A DNA stretch of 64,000 nucleotides from an uncultured Alphaproteobacteria bacterium. Lineage in GTDB: Bacteria; Pseudomonadota; Alphaproteobacteria; HIMB59; GCA-002718135. A program made the translations under genes and the position numbers. The notes beneath the pieces are model-generated. The model did not search any database, was not told the origin of the DNA, and saw nothing but the letters and a program-made list of their open reading frames with translations. Position 1 is the stretch's first letter. Every line of letters begins with the position of its first letter. The stretch is from positions 1 through 64,000 of the forward strand of contig CACGJH010000003.1 of assembly GCA_902573325.1 (NCBI GenBank). Direction: 5' to 3'. Of this stretch, positions 31,607 to 42,286 are shown in pieces.

Positions 31607-32708
31607 GATATTCTATAATATCTTTAATAGTGTTTACTGGATAATACAAATTTAAAGATGTGATTTTTTTAATTATTTTGTAAATATCTGTATACTTTAT
31701 AATTTTGTTTTTGAATAAGTTTACGGCAAATTCATTACCAATATTAAATTTTATTAAATTCTGTGGTTTGGTTTTATCTATAGCATTAAAATATTTATAA
31801 ATAGGGAAAATATTGTTTTTTACTTTTTCAAAATAGAGATTATTATAGTCAAAATCATAATGTTTTTGATTGATTTTTTTATGATTATTTTTTGATTGTA
31901 ATAAGAAATTTAAAATTGGAATTTTCATATCATTTTTGAATAAATTAAAATTAGTAATTAAATTTTTATTTTTTATTATTGAATGAACAATTGCCTGTGG
32001 ATGTATTAAAACATCCATATTGCTAAATGGAATATCAAATAAATAATGTGCTTCAATTAATTCCAGGCATTTATTTACTAAAGTAGCAGAATCAATACTA
32101 TTTTTGTATCCCATTTTCCATTTAGGATGATTAATAGCTTCAGAAAATTTAATATTATGTAAAGTATTAAATTTTCTTTTATAAAATGGCCCTCCTGAAG
32201 CAGTTATAATTATTCTATCTATATTTTTTTTAAGACTAATATTTCTGAAATTGTCAAATAATGAAAAATGTTCAGAGTCTAAAGGAAAAATATTAGTTTT
32301 TTTAAAATACTTTTTTTTCTTGAAAATATGTCCACCTGAAACTATTGCCTCTTTACTAACTAATCCAAGATTATCAGTATTTTTAATAATATGATCAAGA
32401 AAATATAAAGATTGATATCCTGATATTGCCAATATACTTAAATTAGAATGACTTGATGAGAGATATGATATTAATTCATTAAAATTTAAAATTTTTGTAT
32501 TGTCAATTTTATAATTATATTTAGAAAATTTTTTGGTATCATAAAGATAAGCGTATTTAGGATTGTATTTTTTTATCTGTCTTATTAATAAATTAGAATT
32601 AGTTTTTGCACAAAGTAAATTAATTTTTATATTATTAAAATTACTATCAATTAATTCTAATGTTTTTCTGCCTATAATACCTGTGCTTCCAAAAATATTT
32701 ATATTCAT
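31566..32708 (-). CDS. dxr: 1-deoxy-D-xylulose-5-phosphate reductoisomerase
   Basis: NIFGSTGIIGRKTLELI; FPLDSEHFSLF; TASGGPFYKR; HPKWKMGYKNSIDSATLVNKCLELIEAHYLF; VLIHPQAIVHSII. Confidence 0.95.
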   Translation of the reverse strand: MNINIFGSTGIIGRKTLELIDSNFNNIKINLLCAKTNSNLLIRQIKKYNPKYAYLYDTKKFSKYNYKIDNTKILNFNELISYLSSSHSNLSILAISGYQSLYFLDHIIKNTDNLGLVSKEAIVSGGHIFKKKKYFKKTNIFPLDSEHFSLFDNFRNISLKKNIDRIIITASGGPFYKRKFNTLHNIKFSEAINHPKWKMGYKNSIDSATLVNKCLELIEAHYLFDIPFSNMDVLIHPQAIVHSIIKNKNLITNFNLFKNDMKIPILNFLLQSKNNHKKINQKHYDFDYNNLYFEKVKNNIFPIYKYFNAIDKTKPQNLIKFNIGNEFAVNLFKNKIIKYTDIYKIIKKITSLNLYYPVNTIKDIIEYHEEVERHLYNFKI

Positions 32709-33328
32709 AATAAAAAGTAAGAAGATATAGAATAAAAAATTATTGAAAATAAAAAACTATCAAATCGGTCAAAAACACCTCCGTGACCAGGTATAAATTC
32801 ACTTGAGTTTTTAATATTATTTCTTCTTTTAAAATAGGACTCTATAATGTCTCCAATAAATGCTGATGTTAAAATAATTAATATAAAAAGAAAAATGAAT
32901 AGATTAAAAGTTATCCCAAAGATTATTAAATAAAAATAACTTAAAATAAAAGAAATTAAAAAACCACCTAAAAGACCCTCTACTGTTTTTTTTGGACTAA
33001 TTTTTATCAATTTGTGTTTACCAAATAATTTACCTGTTAAATATGATAAAATATCAAAACTAATTACTATAAATATAAATAAATTAAATAGTATAAAGTT
33101 TTCTTCATCTAATTTGATATTCATAGAAAAAAAAAATGACAAAAAAATATATAAGTAAGGCAAAAATTTATATTTTTTAAAATTCACATATACTTCTAAA
33201 ATAATTAGGATGTAAATTGATAAGATGATTAAATAAATATAATAAAGATTAATTTGTGATATGACTAAATATAAAGAGATGAATATTATGGAAAAAATAG
33301 ATCTTAATATTAAATTTTTATAAACCAT
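32705..33328 (-). CDS. cdsA: Phosphatidate cytidylyltransferase
   Basis: Multi-TM; KLIKISPKKTVEGLLGGF; CdsA signature SAFIGDIIESYFKRRNNIKNSSEFIPGHGGVFDRFDS. Start chosen at MVYKNLIL (33328); ORF track extends to 33358. Confidence 0.92.
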   Translation of the reverse strand: MVYKNLILRSIFSIIFISLYLVISQINLYYIYLIILSIYILIILEVYVNFKKYKFLPYLYIFLSFFFSMNIKLDEENFILFNLFIFIVISFDILSYLTGKLFGKHKLIKISPKKTVEGLLGGFLISFILSYFYLIIFGITFNLFIFLFILIILTSAFIGDIIESYFKRRNNIKNSSEFIPGHGGVFDRFDSFLFSIIFYSISSYFLL

Positions 33329-34001
33329 ATTTTCTTTCAATTTTAAAATATTGATCAATTATAGAATTAAATTCTTTTTCTGAAAAATCAGGCCAAAGAG
33401 TTTTTGTAAAAAAAAGTTCAGTATAAGTTAAATTATACATTATAAAATTACTTAATCTCCTATAACCACCAGTCCTTATTAATATATCTGGATCTGGTAA
33501 AGAACCTAAAAAAAATAATTTATTTATTTCATTTTCATCTTCAAAATTAATGTTATTTTTCTTTTGAGACGCTAATTTTAATATATTTTTTATCTCATCT
33601 TTGAAGCCATAATTAAACGCGATATTTAAATTTAATTTGTTATTGTTCAAAGATGAAGTTTCAATTCTTTCAAAAATTTCTAATATTTTTTTTGGTAGCT
33701 TATTTCTAGAACCAAATATTTTTACCTTAACGCCTTTTTCCTTTATTAAATGGTTAAATATTTTAGAAAAATTTTTATAAATAATATCATAAATTATATT
33801 AATTGATTTTCGATTAAAATTTTCAGATGATAATGTAAAAAGAGTTAAATTTGGGATTTCTTTTGATATTGAATAATCAACGATATTTTTAATATTTTCA
33901 AAACCTTTGTTATAACCAAATAAATTAGTCTGATTTTTTAACTTCGCCCATCTTTTGTTACCGTCTAAAATTAAAGCGATATGGTTTAAGTTATTTAACA
34001 A
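33318..34001 (-). CDS. uppS: Undecaprenyl diphosphate synthase
   Basis: HIALILDGNKRWAK; LTLFTLSSENFNR; NIAFNYGFKDEI; DPDILIRTGGYRRLSNFIMYNLTYTELFFT. Confidence 0.95.
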   Translation of the reverse strand: MLNNLNHIALILDGNKRWAKLKNQTNLFGYNKGFENIKNIVDYSISKEIPNLTLFTLSSENFNRKSINIIYDIIYKNFSKIFNHLIKEKGVKVKIFGSRNKLPKKILEIFERIETSSLNNNKLNLNIAFNYGFKDEIKNILKLASQKKNNINFEDENEINKLFFLGSLPDPDILIRTGGYRRLSNFIMYNLTYTELFFTKTLWPDFSEKEFNSIIDQYFKIERKYGL

Positions 34002-34003
34002 AC

Positions 34004-34546
34004 TTATACTTGCAAAATATCAGTTTTTTTTGCTGCTAATATTTTGTCTATTTTGTTTATATTATCATCTGTAATTTTTTGAATTTCATTTAACTTTGTT
34101 TTCAATTCATCTTCTGAGAGTTTAGAGTCTTTTTTTTCATTTTTTGATATTTCTATAAAATCTCTTCTAATATTTCTTATTGCAATTTTGGAATTCTCAG
34201 CAAATTCTGAGGCTATTTTAATTATCTCTTTTCTTCTTTCCTCACTCAATTTAGGAATTGGGAGTCTAATAAGTTGTCCATCTGTTTGTGGATTAATGCC
34301 AAGATTTGACTCAGTAATTTTATCTTCAATTGATTTAATTAAGGATGAGTCCCATACTTGAATTGTAATTGTACTTGCATCTTGAACAGAAATATTACCA
34401 AGTTGATTTAAGGGAGTTCTTGACCCATAAGAATCTATTAATATATTGTCTAGCATTGAGGGATTTGCTCTTGAAGTTCTTAAAGAGTTTAATTCCTTTT
34501 CAAAATGTGAAACAGCAGAATTCATTTTATTTTCTAGATCGCTCAT
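34004..34546 (-). CDS. frr: Ribosome recycling factor
   Basis: LNSLRTSRANPSMLDNI; RLPIPKLSEERRKEI; AIRNIRRDF. Confidence 0.96.
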   Translation of the reverse strand: MSDLENKMNSAVSHFEKELNSLRTSRANPSMLDNILIDSYGSRTPLNQLGNISVQDASTITIQVWDSSLIKSIEDKITESNLGINPQTDGQLIRLPIPKLSEERRKEIIKIASEFAENSKIAIRNIRRDFIEISKNEKKDSKLSEDELKTKLNEIQKITDDNINKIDKILAAKKTDILQV

Positions 34547-34548
34547 AA

Positions 34549-35250
34549 TTAACTAATCTTACTATATGAACCTTTTCGATTCAAAACATTAATTAAAGAG
34601 TTTTTATTAAAAATATTAGTAATAAAAATTGGTATTTTTGTATCTTTTGCAAGACTAATAGCTGTTAAATCCATAACTTGTAAATTTTTGTTTATAACTT
34701 CATTGTAAGTAATACTTTTGATTAACTTAGCATTTTTATTTTTTACTGGATCCTTATTGTATATTCCATTAACCTTTGTTGCTTTAATAATTAATTTACA
34801 ATCTAATTCAGAGGCCCTTAAAGTTGCTGCAGTATCTGTGGAAAAAAATGGATTGCCAGTTCCTGCAGCAAATATAACTATTCTATCTCTCTGTAAGTGT
34901 CTAATTGCTCTTCTTCTAATGTAAGGTTCGGCGATTTGTGACATAGTGATTGCTGATTGAACTCTAGTAGGTACATTAATTTTTTCTAAACTGCTTTGTA
35001 AAGACAATGCGTTCATTACTGTAGCTAACATACCCATATAATCAGATGTAGATCTATCAATTCCTTCAGAAGCACCTTTAATACCTCTGAAGATGTTTCC
35101 ACCTCCTATAATTAAACAAATTTGGTATTTTTTTTTATATACATTTTTAATTTCATTGGAGATTTTATTTATTGTTGAAACATCTATACCATAGTTGGAA
35201 GATCCCATTAGTGATTCACCTGAGATCTTTAGTAGAATTCTTTTATTCAT
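34549..35250 (-). CDS. pyrH: UMP kinase
   Basis: [32 protein letters not shown]-like [36 protein letters not shown]. Confidence 0.96.
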   Translation of the reverse strand: MNKRILLKISGESLMGSSNYGIDVSTINKISNEIKNVYKKKYQICLIIGGGNIFRGIKGASEGIDRSTSDYMGMLATVMNALSLQSSLEKINVPTRVQSAITMSQIAEPYIRRRAIRHLQRDRIVIFAAGTGNPFFSTDTAATLRASELDCKLIIKATKVNGIYNKDPVKNKNAKLIKSITYNEVINKNLQVMDLTAISLAKDTKIPIFITNIFNKNSLINVLNRKGSYSKIS

Positions 35251-35251
35251 T

Positions 35252-36103
35252 CTATAAACTAATTAGGTCAAAAGATATTAAGCTATATTTATATTTTGAA
35301 TGCTGATCAATTATATCTCTAACAGTCTTATCTTGATCTAAAATATAAAATTGATTTAATAGTGTCACTTCACTAAAATATTTCTTCATTTTACCTTCAA
35401 GTATTTTATCTACAATATTTGATGGTTTTCCAGAATTTAAAATTAATTCTTTTTGAATTTTTTCTTCATTGTTTATTAGATCTTTATCTAAATCACTAAT
35501 ATCCATAGATTCAGGTTTCATTGCAGCAATATGCATACATAAATTTTTTGATAAACTTTTAATTTCGTTATTATTATCAGTAACTGAATATTCTACTAAT
35601 GATATTATTTTTCCAATATTTTTTCTATAGCTATTGTGTATATAAAATGAGTAATTGGAATTTTTATTTTCCTTAACCAGTAAATCATTAAGAATTAGGT
35701 TTTCTCCTATTTTTGCAATCATTGAATTGAAATAATCTTGCACAGTTCCATTTTCGAACTGCAATTTGAGAAATTGTTCTTTGTCTATATTAGAGTTATT
35801 TTCCAAAACTAAATTTCCCAAGCTATCAAGAAAATCTAAAAAAGTATCACTTTTAGCGGCAAAATCTGTTTCGCTATTAACTTTAATACATACTGTAAAA
35901 TTTTCATTTGAATAAACACCTACTGCACCTTCAATTGCTGCTCGATCACTTTTTTTAGATGCTTTTGCTAATCCTTTTTTTCTTAATGCCTCTATTGATT
36001 TTTCAATATTATTGTTATTGTCTTCTAAAGATTTCTTACAATCCAAAAAGCCAGCACCAGTCTTTTCTCTTAATTCTTTAATTAATTCTGTTATGCTTGA
36101 CAT
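35252..36103 (-). CDS. tsf: Elongation factor Ts
   Basis: [77 protein letters not shown]. Confidence 0.96.
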   Translation of the reverse strand: MSSITELIKELREKTGAGFLDCKKSLEDNNNNIEKSIEALRKKGLAKASKKSDRAAIEGAVGVYSNENFTVCIKVNSETDFAAKSDTFLDFLDSLGNLVLENNSNIDKEQFLKLQFENGTVQDYFNSMIAKIGENLILNDLLVKENKNSNYSFYIHNSYRKNIGKIISLVEYSVTDNNNEIKSLSKNLCMHIAAMKPESMDISDLDKDLINNEEKIQKELILNSGKPSNIVDKILEGKMKKYFSEVTLLNQFYILDQDKTVRDIIDQHSKYKYSLISFDLISL

Positions 36104-36858
36104 TATTTGTTATCCTTTTCTGAGCTTTCGTGATCATTTTTTTCTTCAATTTCAGTAATTTGATTTTGAAAATTTGTAGCATCTTTAATAGTTTCAGCAA
36201 AATAATTTTGGTATAAACTTATCGATCTAAGTGCATCATCATTACCAGGAATAATATAATCAATATTGTCAGGATTGGCATTTGAATCAACTATTGCTAC
36301 AACAGGAATATTAAGTTTTGTTGCTTCTTTAACAGCAATTTTATCTTTTATTACATCAAAAACAATTAACAAATCTGGCTTACCATTAAGAGAGCGTATG
36401 CCGCCAATATTTAATTCAAGTTTTTGTTTTTCTCTTGAAATATCTAGTAACTCTTTTTTAGATAAATTTTTAGATTGTTGGTTATCTTTAAGAAATAATT
36501 CAATTTCTTCTAATCTCTTTATTGAATTAGAAATAGTTTTCCAGTTTGTTAACGTGCCTCCCAACCATCTTTTATTTACATAAAAATTATTATTTATCAT
36601 TGCCAAATCCTTAACAACATCACTACATTGTTTTTTTGTGCCAACAAAAAGAACTTTTCCAGATTTTGATACTGTTTCATGTATTTTAGTAAGAGCAGTG
36701 TTTAATAATTCTAATGTAATCCTTAAGTCAAAAATATGTATGTTATTTCTAACACCATAAATATATTCTTTCATTTTAGGATTCCATCTTCTAACATTAT
36801 GCCCAAAATGTACGCCTGATTCTAGAAGATCTTCAATTTTAACTTCTGGTAAATTCAT
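36103..36858 (-). CDS. rpsB: 30S ribosomal protein S2 (start revised to ATG at 36858)
   Basis: MNLPEVKIEDLLESGVHFGHNVRRWNPKM is the normal S2 N-terminus, preceded by GGGAG. The ORF track starts at an upstream GTG (36882). Confidence 0.96.
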   Translation of the reverse strand: MNLPEVKIEDLLESGVHFGHNVRRWNPKMKEYIYGVRNNIHIFDLRITLELLNTALTKIHETVSKSGKVLFVGTKKQCSDVVKDLAMINNNFYVNKRWLGGTLTNWKTISNSIKRLEEIELFLKDNQQSKNLSKKELLDISREKQKLELNIGGIRSLNGKPDLLIVFDVIKDKIAVKEATKLNIPVVAIVDSNANPDNIDYIIPGNDDALRSISLYQNYFAETIKDATNFQNQITEIEEKNDHESSEKDNK

Positions 36859-36910
36859 AATAACTCCCGGTTTAACCTCCACAGAAATAAAAACACCGGT
36901 TTTTTCTGTG
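36859..36910 (-). promoter_or_regulatory. Structured 5' leader of rpsB (candidate S2 autoregulatory element)
   Basis: Minus-strand CACAGAAA...TTTCTGTG arms (36880-36910) closing a stem with a 3-nt bulge, GGTTAAACC palindrome, and a loop CCGGT complementary to ACCGG beside the Shine-Dalgarno. Confidence 0.5.
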
Positions 36911-36956
36911 TGCTAGATTTAATACGTGGATCTTATTATTATATAGTATTATTTTT

Positions 36957-39900
36957 TCAAGATAATTCTAAAGAATAATCTAAAATTTTGGATTTATTCA
37001 AATCATCAAGTTTTTTGTATGATTTAATACAATATTTATTAAAATCAAAATTTACTAATTTCTGATCAACTGTAATGAAGACATCAATAAAATTATCAAA
37101 ATTGTCACTTTCTTTTTCTTCAAAAATATCATCTTTTAATTTTTCCATATTTTTAATATTTGTGTAAATATTAAATTTATATTTATTTTTAAAAAATGTT
37201 CTCTCCAAAGACTCTATTGACCTAATTATAAAACGTGTATCTGTATTACTTCTCACAATATCGATATTGAAAATTAACAAATTTCCTTCCTTTAATAATG
37301 GTCGGTATTTATATAAATTTTCACTAAATATAGTTAGCTCAAATTGAAAACTAGTCTCTGATACTGTTATAAAAGCATATTTTTTTCCATCTTTATTTGA
37401 TCTTTCTTTAATATCTAAAATAGCACCGCAAACTTTAATAACATTTGTATCAAAATTTTCTGAATAGTTTTTAAAAGAAATAATATCTTCTAATTCAAAA
37501 AACTTCTTTGGGTAATGATTTAATGGGTGATCAGAAAAATAAAACCCAATAACCTCTAATTCGTTAGTTAAAATTTCTGCATTCTTCCATTGTTCATAAT
37601 TTTGATTAAATAGGTTTTTATCTTCAAAGGAAATCTCATTTTCTTCAAAGAGCATGTCTTGATTGATATGTTTATCTCCTCCAAATAGCTCAACAAATTT
37701 TGGAACATTATTAAATAATTTTGATCTGTTGGCTTCAATACTATCAAAAGCTCCCGCTTGAATAAGTTTTTCAAGCTGTCTTTTGTTTATTACCTCCTTG
37801 GAAACTCTGTTCATAAAATCAATGATACTTTTAAATTTACCATTTTTATTTCTTTCATCAACCATGCTAGAAATTGATTTTAAACCGACACCCTTAATTG
37901 CTGCTAATCCAAATCTTATTGATTTCGAGCTATCATTTATTTCAATTGAAAATAAAGGATCAGAAAAATTTATATCTGGCTTTAAAAACTTAATATTTAA
38001 TCTTTCTATTTCTTGTTTAAGTAAAATAATTTTTTCTGTTCTATCTATAGAATAGTTTAAAGTTGCAGTAAGAAATTCGTGTGGAAAGTTTGCTTTTAAA
38101 TAAGCAGTTTGATAAGATATTAAAGCATATGCTGCAGCATGACTTTTATTAAAACCATAACCTGCAAATTTATCAACTAAATCAAATATTTTTGAAGCTT
38201 CTTTTTTATCAATATTATTTTGAACAGCACCTTCTATAAATCTTGATTTTTGCATGTCCATTTCTTTTTGAATTTTTTTTCCCATTGCTCTTCTTAGTAA
38301 GTCTGCTTCACCTAAAGAATAATTTGATAAAACTTGTGCAATCTGCATTACTTGTTCTTGATAAACAATAATTCCATAAGTTTCTTTTAAAACATTTTCT
38401 AACATAGAATGAAGATATTTGATTTCTTCACGTCCATGTTTTCTATTACAAAAAGAAGGAATATTATCCATTGGTCCAGGTCTAAACAAAGCAACTACAG
38501 CAATTATTTCTTCAAATCTATCTGGTTGTAATTGACGAAGAACACTTCCCATACCATTGCTTTCCAGCTGGAAGATTCCAACTGTGTCACCTTTACTTAA
38601 CTGATCATAAGTTTTTTTGTCATCTAGAGGTATGTTATTTATTAAAAAATTCTTATTCTCTTTAATTATCAATTTTATGCAGTCATCAATGATTGATAAT
38701 GTTGTTAATCCAAGAAAATCAAATTTTATTAAACCTGCTTCTTCAACGTATTTCATAGAAAATTGTGTCGCATTTGTATTCGTATTTTGATCTTTGTATA
38801 AAGGAACTACTTTGGATAATTTTTCATGACCAATAACAACTCCTGCAGCATGTGTTGAAGCATGTCTGTGAGTTCCTTCAATTTTAAGACTCACATCAAT
38901 AATATTTGAAATTCTTTCATCACTGCTTATCCTTTCTTGTAAACTTCTCTCAGATTTAATTGACTCACTTAAAGTCAGTGGATTTGATGGATTAAAAGGT
39001 ATTAGTTTAGCAAAAGAGTCTACCTCTCCATAAGGCACTTCCAAAACTCTACCAATATCTCTCACGGCAGCTCTAGATGCAAGTGTTCCAAATGTAATTA
39101 TATGAGCAACACATTCACTTCCATATTTATTATTTACGTATTCGATAACTTCATCCCTTCTAGTTTGACAAAAATCTATGTCAAAATCTGGCATTGACAC
39201 TCTTTCTGGATTTAAGAATCTTTCAAATAATAATTCATATTCTAATGGATCTAAATCTGTTATCCCTAGACACCAAGCTACTAAACTGCCGGCACCTGAA
39301 CCTCTTCCAGGACCAACAGGAATGGATTGCTCTTTAGCCCAATTAACGAAATCTGCTACTATTAAAAAATATCCTGCAAAGCCCATTCTAATGATGATTT
39401 CATTTTCATACTTCAATCTATCTGTATAAATTTTTATATTCTTAATATTCTTTTCTTTTATTTTTTTTCCAAGCCCTAATTCTGAGGTTTTTAATAAAAA
39501 ATCTTCTGCTGATAAATCTAAATCATTTTTAAATTCCGGTAATTGTGGTTTTGTTGATTCAGGAAAATAGTTACAAGATAGAGAAATATTTAAATTATTT
39601 TGAATTATCTCAGGAATATCTTCATAAATTGCATACATTTCTTCATTTGACTTAAAATAAATATTTGCATTAGAAGTGTTTCTTTGAGAATTATTGATTG
39701 TAGATTTTTGGGCAATGCAAAGTAATGCATCATGGGCTGAATAATCATCTTTATTAGCGTACTTTATATTGTTTGAACCAATGAGGGGTATGTCAAATTC
39801 TTTTGATAAATTAATAAATTCTTTTTCAAAAACATCAATATTTTGATCATTTATTCTTTGAATTTCAAAAAGAAAGTTTTGCTTAAAGACTTTTTTAAAA

Positions 39901-40361
39901 TTATCTATTAATTGAATTATATCTTTTTTTTTGTTTTCTTTGTTTAATAAAAGTAAAGGATTTAATTCACCGCCTATATAACAGAATAAACCTTCAGAAT
40001 ATTTCTCTAATTGCGAAAAGTATATACCAATATTATTTCCTTCATTAAGATGAGAAAGTGAGCTTAATTCTAATAGATTTCTATACCCGATTTCATTTTT
40101 GACTAAAAATGTAACTTGGGAAATTTGATTATTTACAACAACATCTAATAAATTTATTGAAGTTCCAATTATAGGTTGAATATTATTTTTTACGCATTCT
40201 TTTGAAAACTCAAAGACTCCAAACATATTATTATTATCTGTAATGGCAATTGCAGGCATGTCATTTTTTTTAGCAAGATCTACTAAACTAGTAATTTTTA
40301 GAGTACTTTCTGATAAAGAATATGAAGATAAAGATCGTAAATGAATAAAAGGATTATTCAT
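36957..40361 (-). CDS. dnaE: DNA polymerase III alpha subunit
   Basis: PHP-like N-terminus; GPGRGSGAGSLVAWCLGITDLDP; SMPDFDIDFCQTRRDEVIEYV; THRHASTHAAGVVIG; GFNKSHAAAYALISYQTAYLKANFP. Confidence 0.96.
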   Translation of the reverse strand: MNNPFIHLRSLSSYSLSESTLKITSLVDLAKKNDMPAIAITDNNNMFGVFEFSKECVKNNIQPIIGTSINLLDVVVNNQISQVTFLVKNEIGYRNLLELSSLSHLNEGNNIGIYFSQLEKYSEGLFCYIGGELNPLLLLNKENKKKDIIQLIDNFKKVFKQNFLFEIQRINDQNIDVFEKEFINLSKEFDIPLIGSNNIKYANKDDYSAHDALLCIAQKSTINNSQRNTSNANIYFKSNEEMYAIYEDIPEIIQNNLNISLSCNYFPESTKPQLPEFKNDLDLSAEDFLLKTSELGLGKKIKEKNIKNIKIYTDRLKYENEIIIRMGFAGYFLIVADFVNWAKEQSIPVGPGRGSGAGSLVAWCLGITDLDPLEYELLFERFLNPERVSMPDFDIDFCQTRRDEVIEYVNNKYGSECVAHIITFGTLASRAAVRDIGRVLEVPYGEVDSFAKLIPFNPSNPLTLSESIKSERSLQERISSDERISNIIDVSLKIEGTHRHASTHAAGVVIGHEKLSKVVPLYKDQNTNTNATQFSMKYVEEAGLIKFDFLGLTTLSIIDDCIKLIIKENKNFLINNIPLDDKKTYDQLSKGDTVGIFQLESNGMGSVLRQLQPDRFEEIIAVVALFRPGPMDNIPSFCNRKHGREEIKYLHSMLENVLKETYGIIVYQEQVMQIAQVLSNYSLGEADLLRRAMGKKIQKEMDMQKSRFIEGAVQNNIDKKEASKIFDLVDKFAGYGFNKSHAAAYALISYQTAYLKANFPHEFLTATLNYSIDRTEKIILLKQEIERLNIKFLKPDINFSDPLFSIEINDSSKSIRFGLAAIKGVGLKSISSMVDERNKNGKFKSIIDFMNRVSKEVINKRQLEKLIQAGAFDSIEANRSKLFNNVPKFVELFGGDKHINQDMLFEENEISFEDKNLFNQNYEQWKNAEILTNELEVIGFYFSDHPLNHYPKKFFELEDIISFKNYSENFDTNVIKVCGAILDIKERSNKDGKKYAFITVSETSFQFELTIFSENLYKYRPLLKEGNLLIFNIDIVRSNTDTRFIIRSIESLERTFFKNKYKFNIYTNIKNMEKLKDDIFEEKESDNFDNFIDVFITVDQKLVNFDFNKYCIKSYKKLDDLNKSKILDYSLELS

Positions 40362-41043
40362 TATTTAATTGTATATTCTTGTTTTTAAAATAATAAATTT
40401 CATCAGCTAATAAAGAATAAGTTTTGTTATGAGTAACATATACTAAAGTTTTTTTATTTTGTTCGATATAATTTATAAAAAATTTAAAAATGTTGTTAGC
40501 AGTATCTTCATCTAGATTTCCAGTCATCTCATCAGCTAAAATTAAATCCGGATTGTTAACTAATGATCTTGCAATAGCAACTCTTTGTTGTTCTCCTCCT
40601 GATAATTTTAAAGGCTTAAAATTTATCCTTTCATCTAAACCAAATTCAAGAAGTAGTTTTTTAGAAATTTCATAACTTTTTTTTTCATTTTTATTAATTA
40701 ATAATGGAAGCATAACATTCTCGATAACAGTTAGTTCAGGGATCAGATGAAAAAATTGATGAATAAAACCAATTGATAATCCTCTAATTTTATTTGTTTC
40801 ATCTTTAGAGCATAAAGAAATATCTTTATTTTTAAAATAAACTTTTCCATCATATTCTGAGTCAAGTAAACCAATAATATTAAGAAAAGTAGTTTTGCCT
40901 GAACCTGATGGACCAACAATCGCAACTTTAAGATTTTGCATTAATTTAAAATTCAGATTTTTAATTATCTCAATTTTTAAATTATTTTCATTAGAATAAT
41001 GTTTACCTAAACTAGATATTTCTAATAAATATTTGTTATTCAC
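40354..41043 (-). CDS. lolD: Lipoprotein-releasing ABC transporter ATP-binding protein
   Basis: Walker A GPSGSGKTT; signature LSGGEQQRVAIARSLVNNPDLILADEMTGNLD; next to a LolC/E permease. Confidence 0.9.
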   Translation of the reverse strand: MNNKYLLEISSLGKHYSNENNLKIEIIKNLNFKLMQNLKVAIVGPSGSGKTTFLNIIGLLDSEYDGKVYFKNKDISLCSKDETNKIRGLSIGFIHQFFHLIPELTVIENVMLPLLINKNEKKSYEISKKLLLEFGLDERINFKPLKLSGGEQQRVAIARSLVNNPDLILADEMTGNLDEDTANNIFKFFINYIEQNKKTLVYVTHNKTYSLLADEIYYFKNKNIQLNNE

Positions 41044-42286
41044 TTCTTAAACTCTTAATAGGATCTATTCTGGCTGAACTTAAAGCTGGAAAAATCGTTG
41101 AGATAATTGATATGATTATAGCCACACAAAGTACGTAAACGACCTCATTTATACTAATCTTTGAAGGTAAAGATGATAAATAATAGACTTCTTCAGAAAA
41201 GAGCTTTGTCCCAAGTAAATATTCTAAAAAACTTTGAATTGATTTTATATTTATTGTGAAAAGTATTCCAATTATTAATCCTATTAATGAGCCAATCAAT
41301 CCAATTGAGATTCCAATAGTAAAAAATATTTTTATAATACTTTTATTACTCATTCCAATAGTTTTTAAGATGCCAATATCCTTATTTTTTTCTTTTACAA
41401 AAATAATCAAACCTGAAATAATATTTAATGATGCAACTAAGATGATTAAAGAAAGGATAATAAACATAACATTCTTTTCCACTTTAAGCGCATTTATTAA
41501 AGTTTTATTTTGATCCTTCCAAGATATTGAATAAAAATTTAATAAAAGATTAGATGTTACTAATTCTACTTTATTTTTAAATAATTCAATTTCATTAGGA
41601 GATGATGTAAAGAATTCAATTTTGTTATATATGTCTTCATCATATAAGAGTAATTTTCTAACAAGTTCTGAAGATAAAAAAATTAAATTTGAATCATATT
41701 CATATAAACCTAGATCAAATACACCTACTACCTCCAATGTTTTAAATCTTGGAATATTTCCTAATATTGTTTTATCAGTCTTTGGAATTGCAATTTTAAC
41801 CTCATCTCCCACACTTAAATTCATTTCGTTCGCTAAGGAGTCTCCAATTAATATTTCACTTTTTGGATTTTGAATTAATGCACCCATATTGATTGAATTA
41901 AACAAATAATGATTTTTATCATATGCATCATAGCCTTTGATCATCACACCTTTTGAGTTATTTGATTTTATAATTAATCCATTTGTTTCAATAGATTTGT
42001 AGTATTGGTAAAAAAAAGAATTATCAATATTCAATATAAGTTCATCAGCTTGCTTATTTATTATTTCATTATCAAAACTATAAATATTAAGATGCGAATT
42101 AAGTCCAATTATTCTGTTAGTTAGATCAACTCTAAAACCATTCATAACAGACATAACTATAATAATTGCTGCTACACCTAAACTAATACCTATTATTGAA
42201 AACCAAGCGAAAATAGACACATAGCCATCAGATTTCTTAGAAAATAAAAACCTAAAAATCAGTAATCGTTCTGATTTAGAAATCAT
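41036..42286 (-). CDS. Lipoprotein-releasing ABC transporter permease (LolC/LolE family)
   Basis: RFLFSKKSDGYVSIFAWFSIIGISLGVAAIIIVMSVMNGFR; C-terminal FPALSSARIDPIKSLRSE (FtsX/MacB type). Confidence 0.92.
   Translation of the reverse strand: MISKSERLLIFRFLFSKKSDGYVSIFAWFSIIGISLGVAAIIIVMSVMNGFRVDLTNRIIGLNSHLNIYSFDNEIINKQADELILNIDNSFFYQYYKSIETNGLIIKSNNSKGVMIKGYDAYDKNHYLFNSINMGALIQNPKSEILIGDSLANEMNLSVGDEVKIAIPKTDKTILGNIPRFKTLEVVGVFDLGLYEYDSNLIFLSSELVRKLLLYDEDIYNKIEFFTSSPNEIELFKNKVELVTSNLLLNFYSISWKDQNKTLINALKVEKNVMFIILSLIILVASLNIISGLIIFVKEKNKDIGILKTIGMSNKSIIKIFFTIGISIGLIGSLIGLIIGILFTINIKSIQSFLEYLLGTKLFSEEVYYLSSLPSKISINEVVYVLCVAIIISIISTIFPALSSARIDPIKSLRSE

Noticed and set aside
37568-37774. 68-aa alternative-frame ORF inside dnaE
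   Set aside because: Same-strand out-of-frame ORF within a long conserved gene, probably chance.
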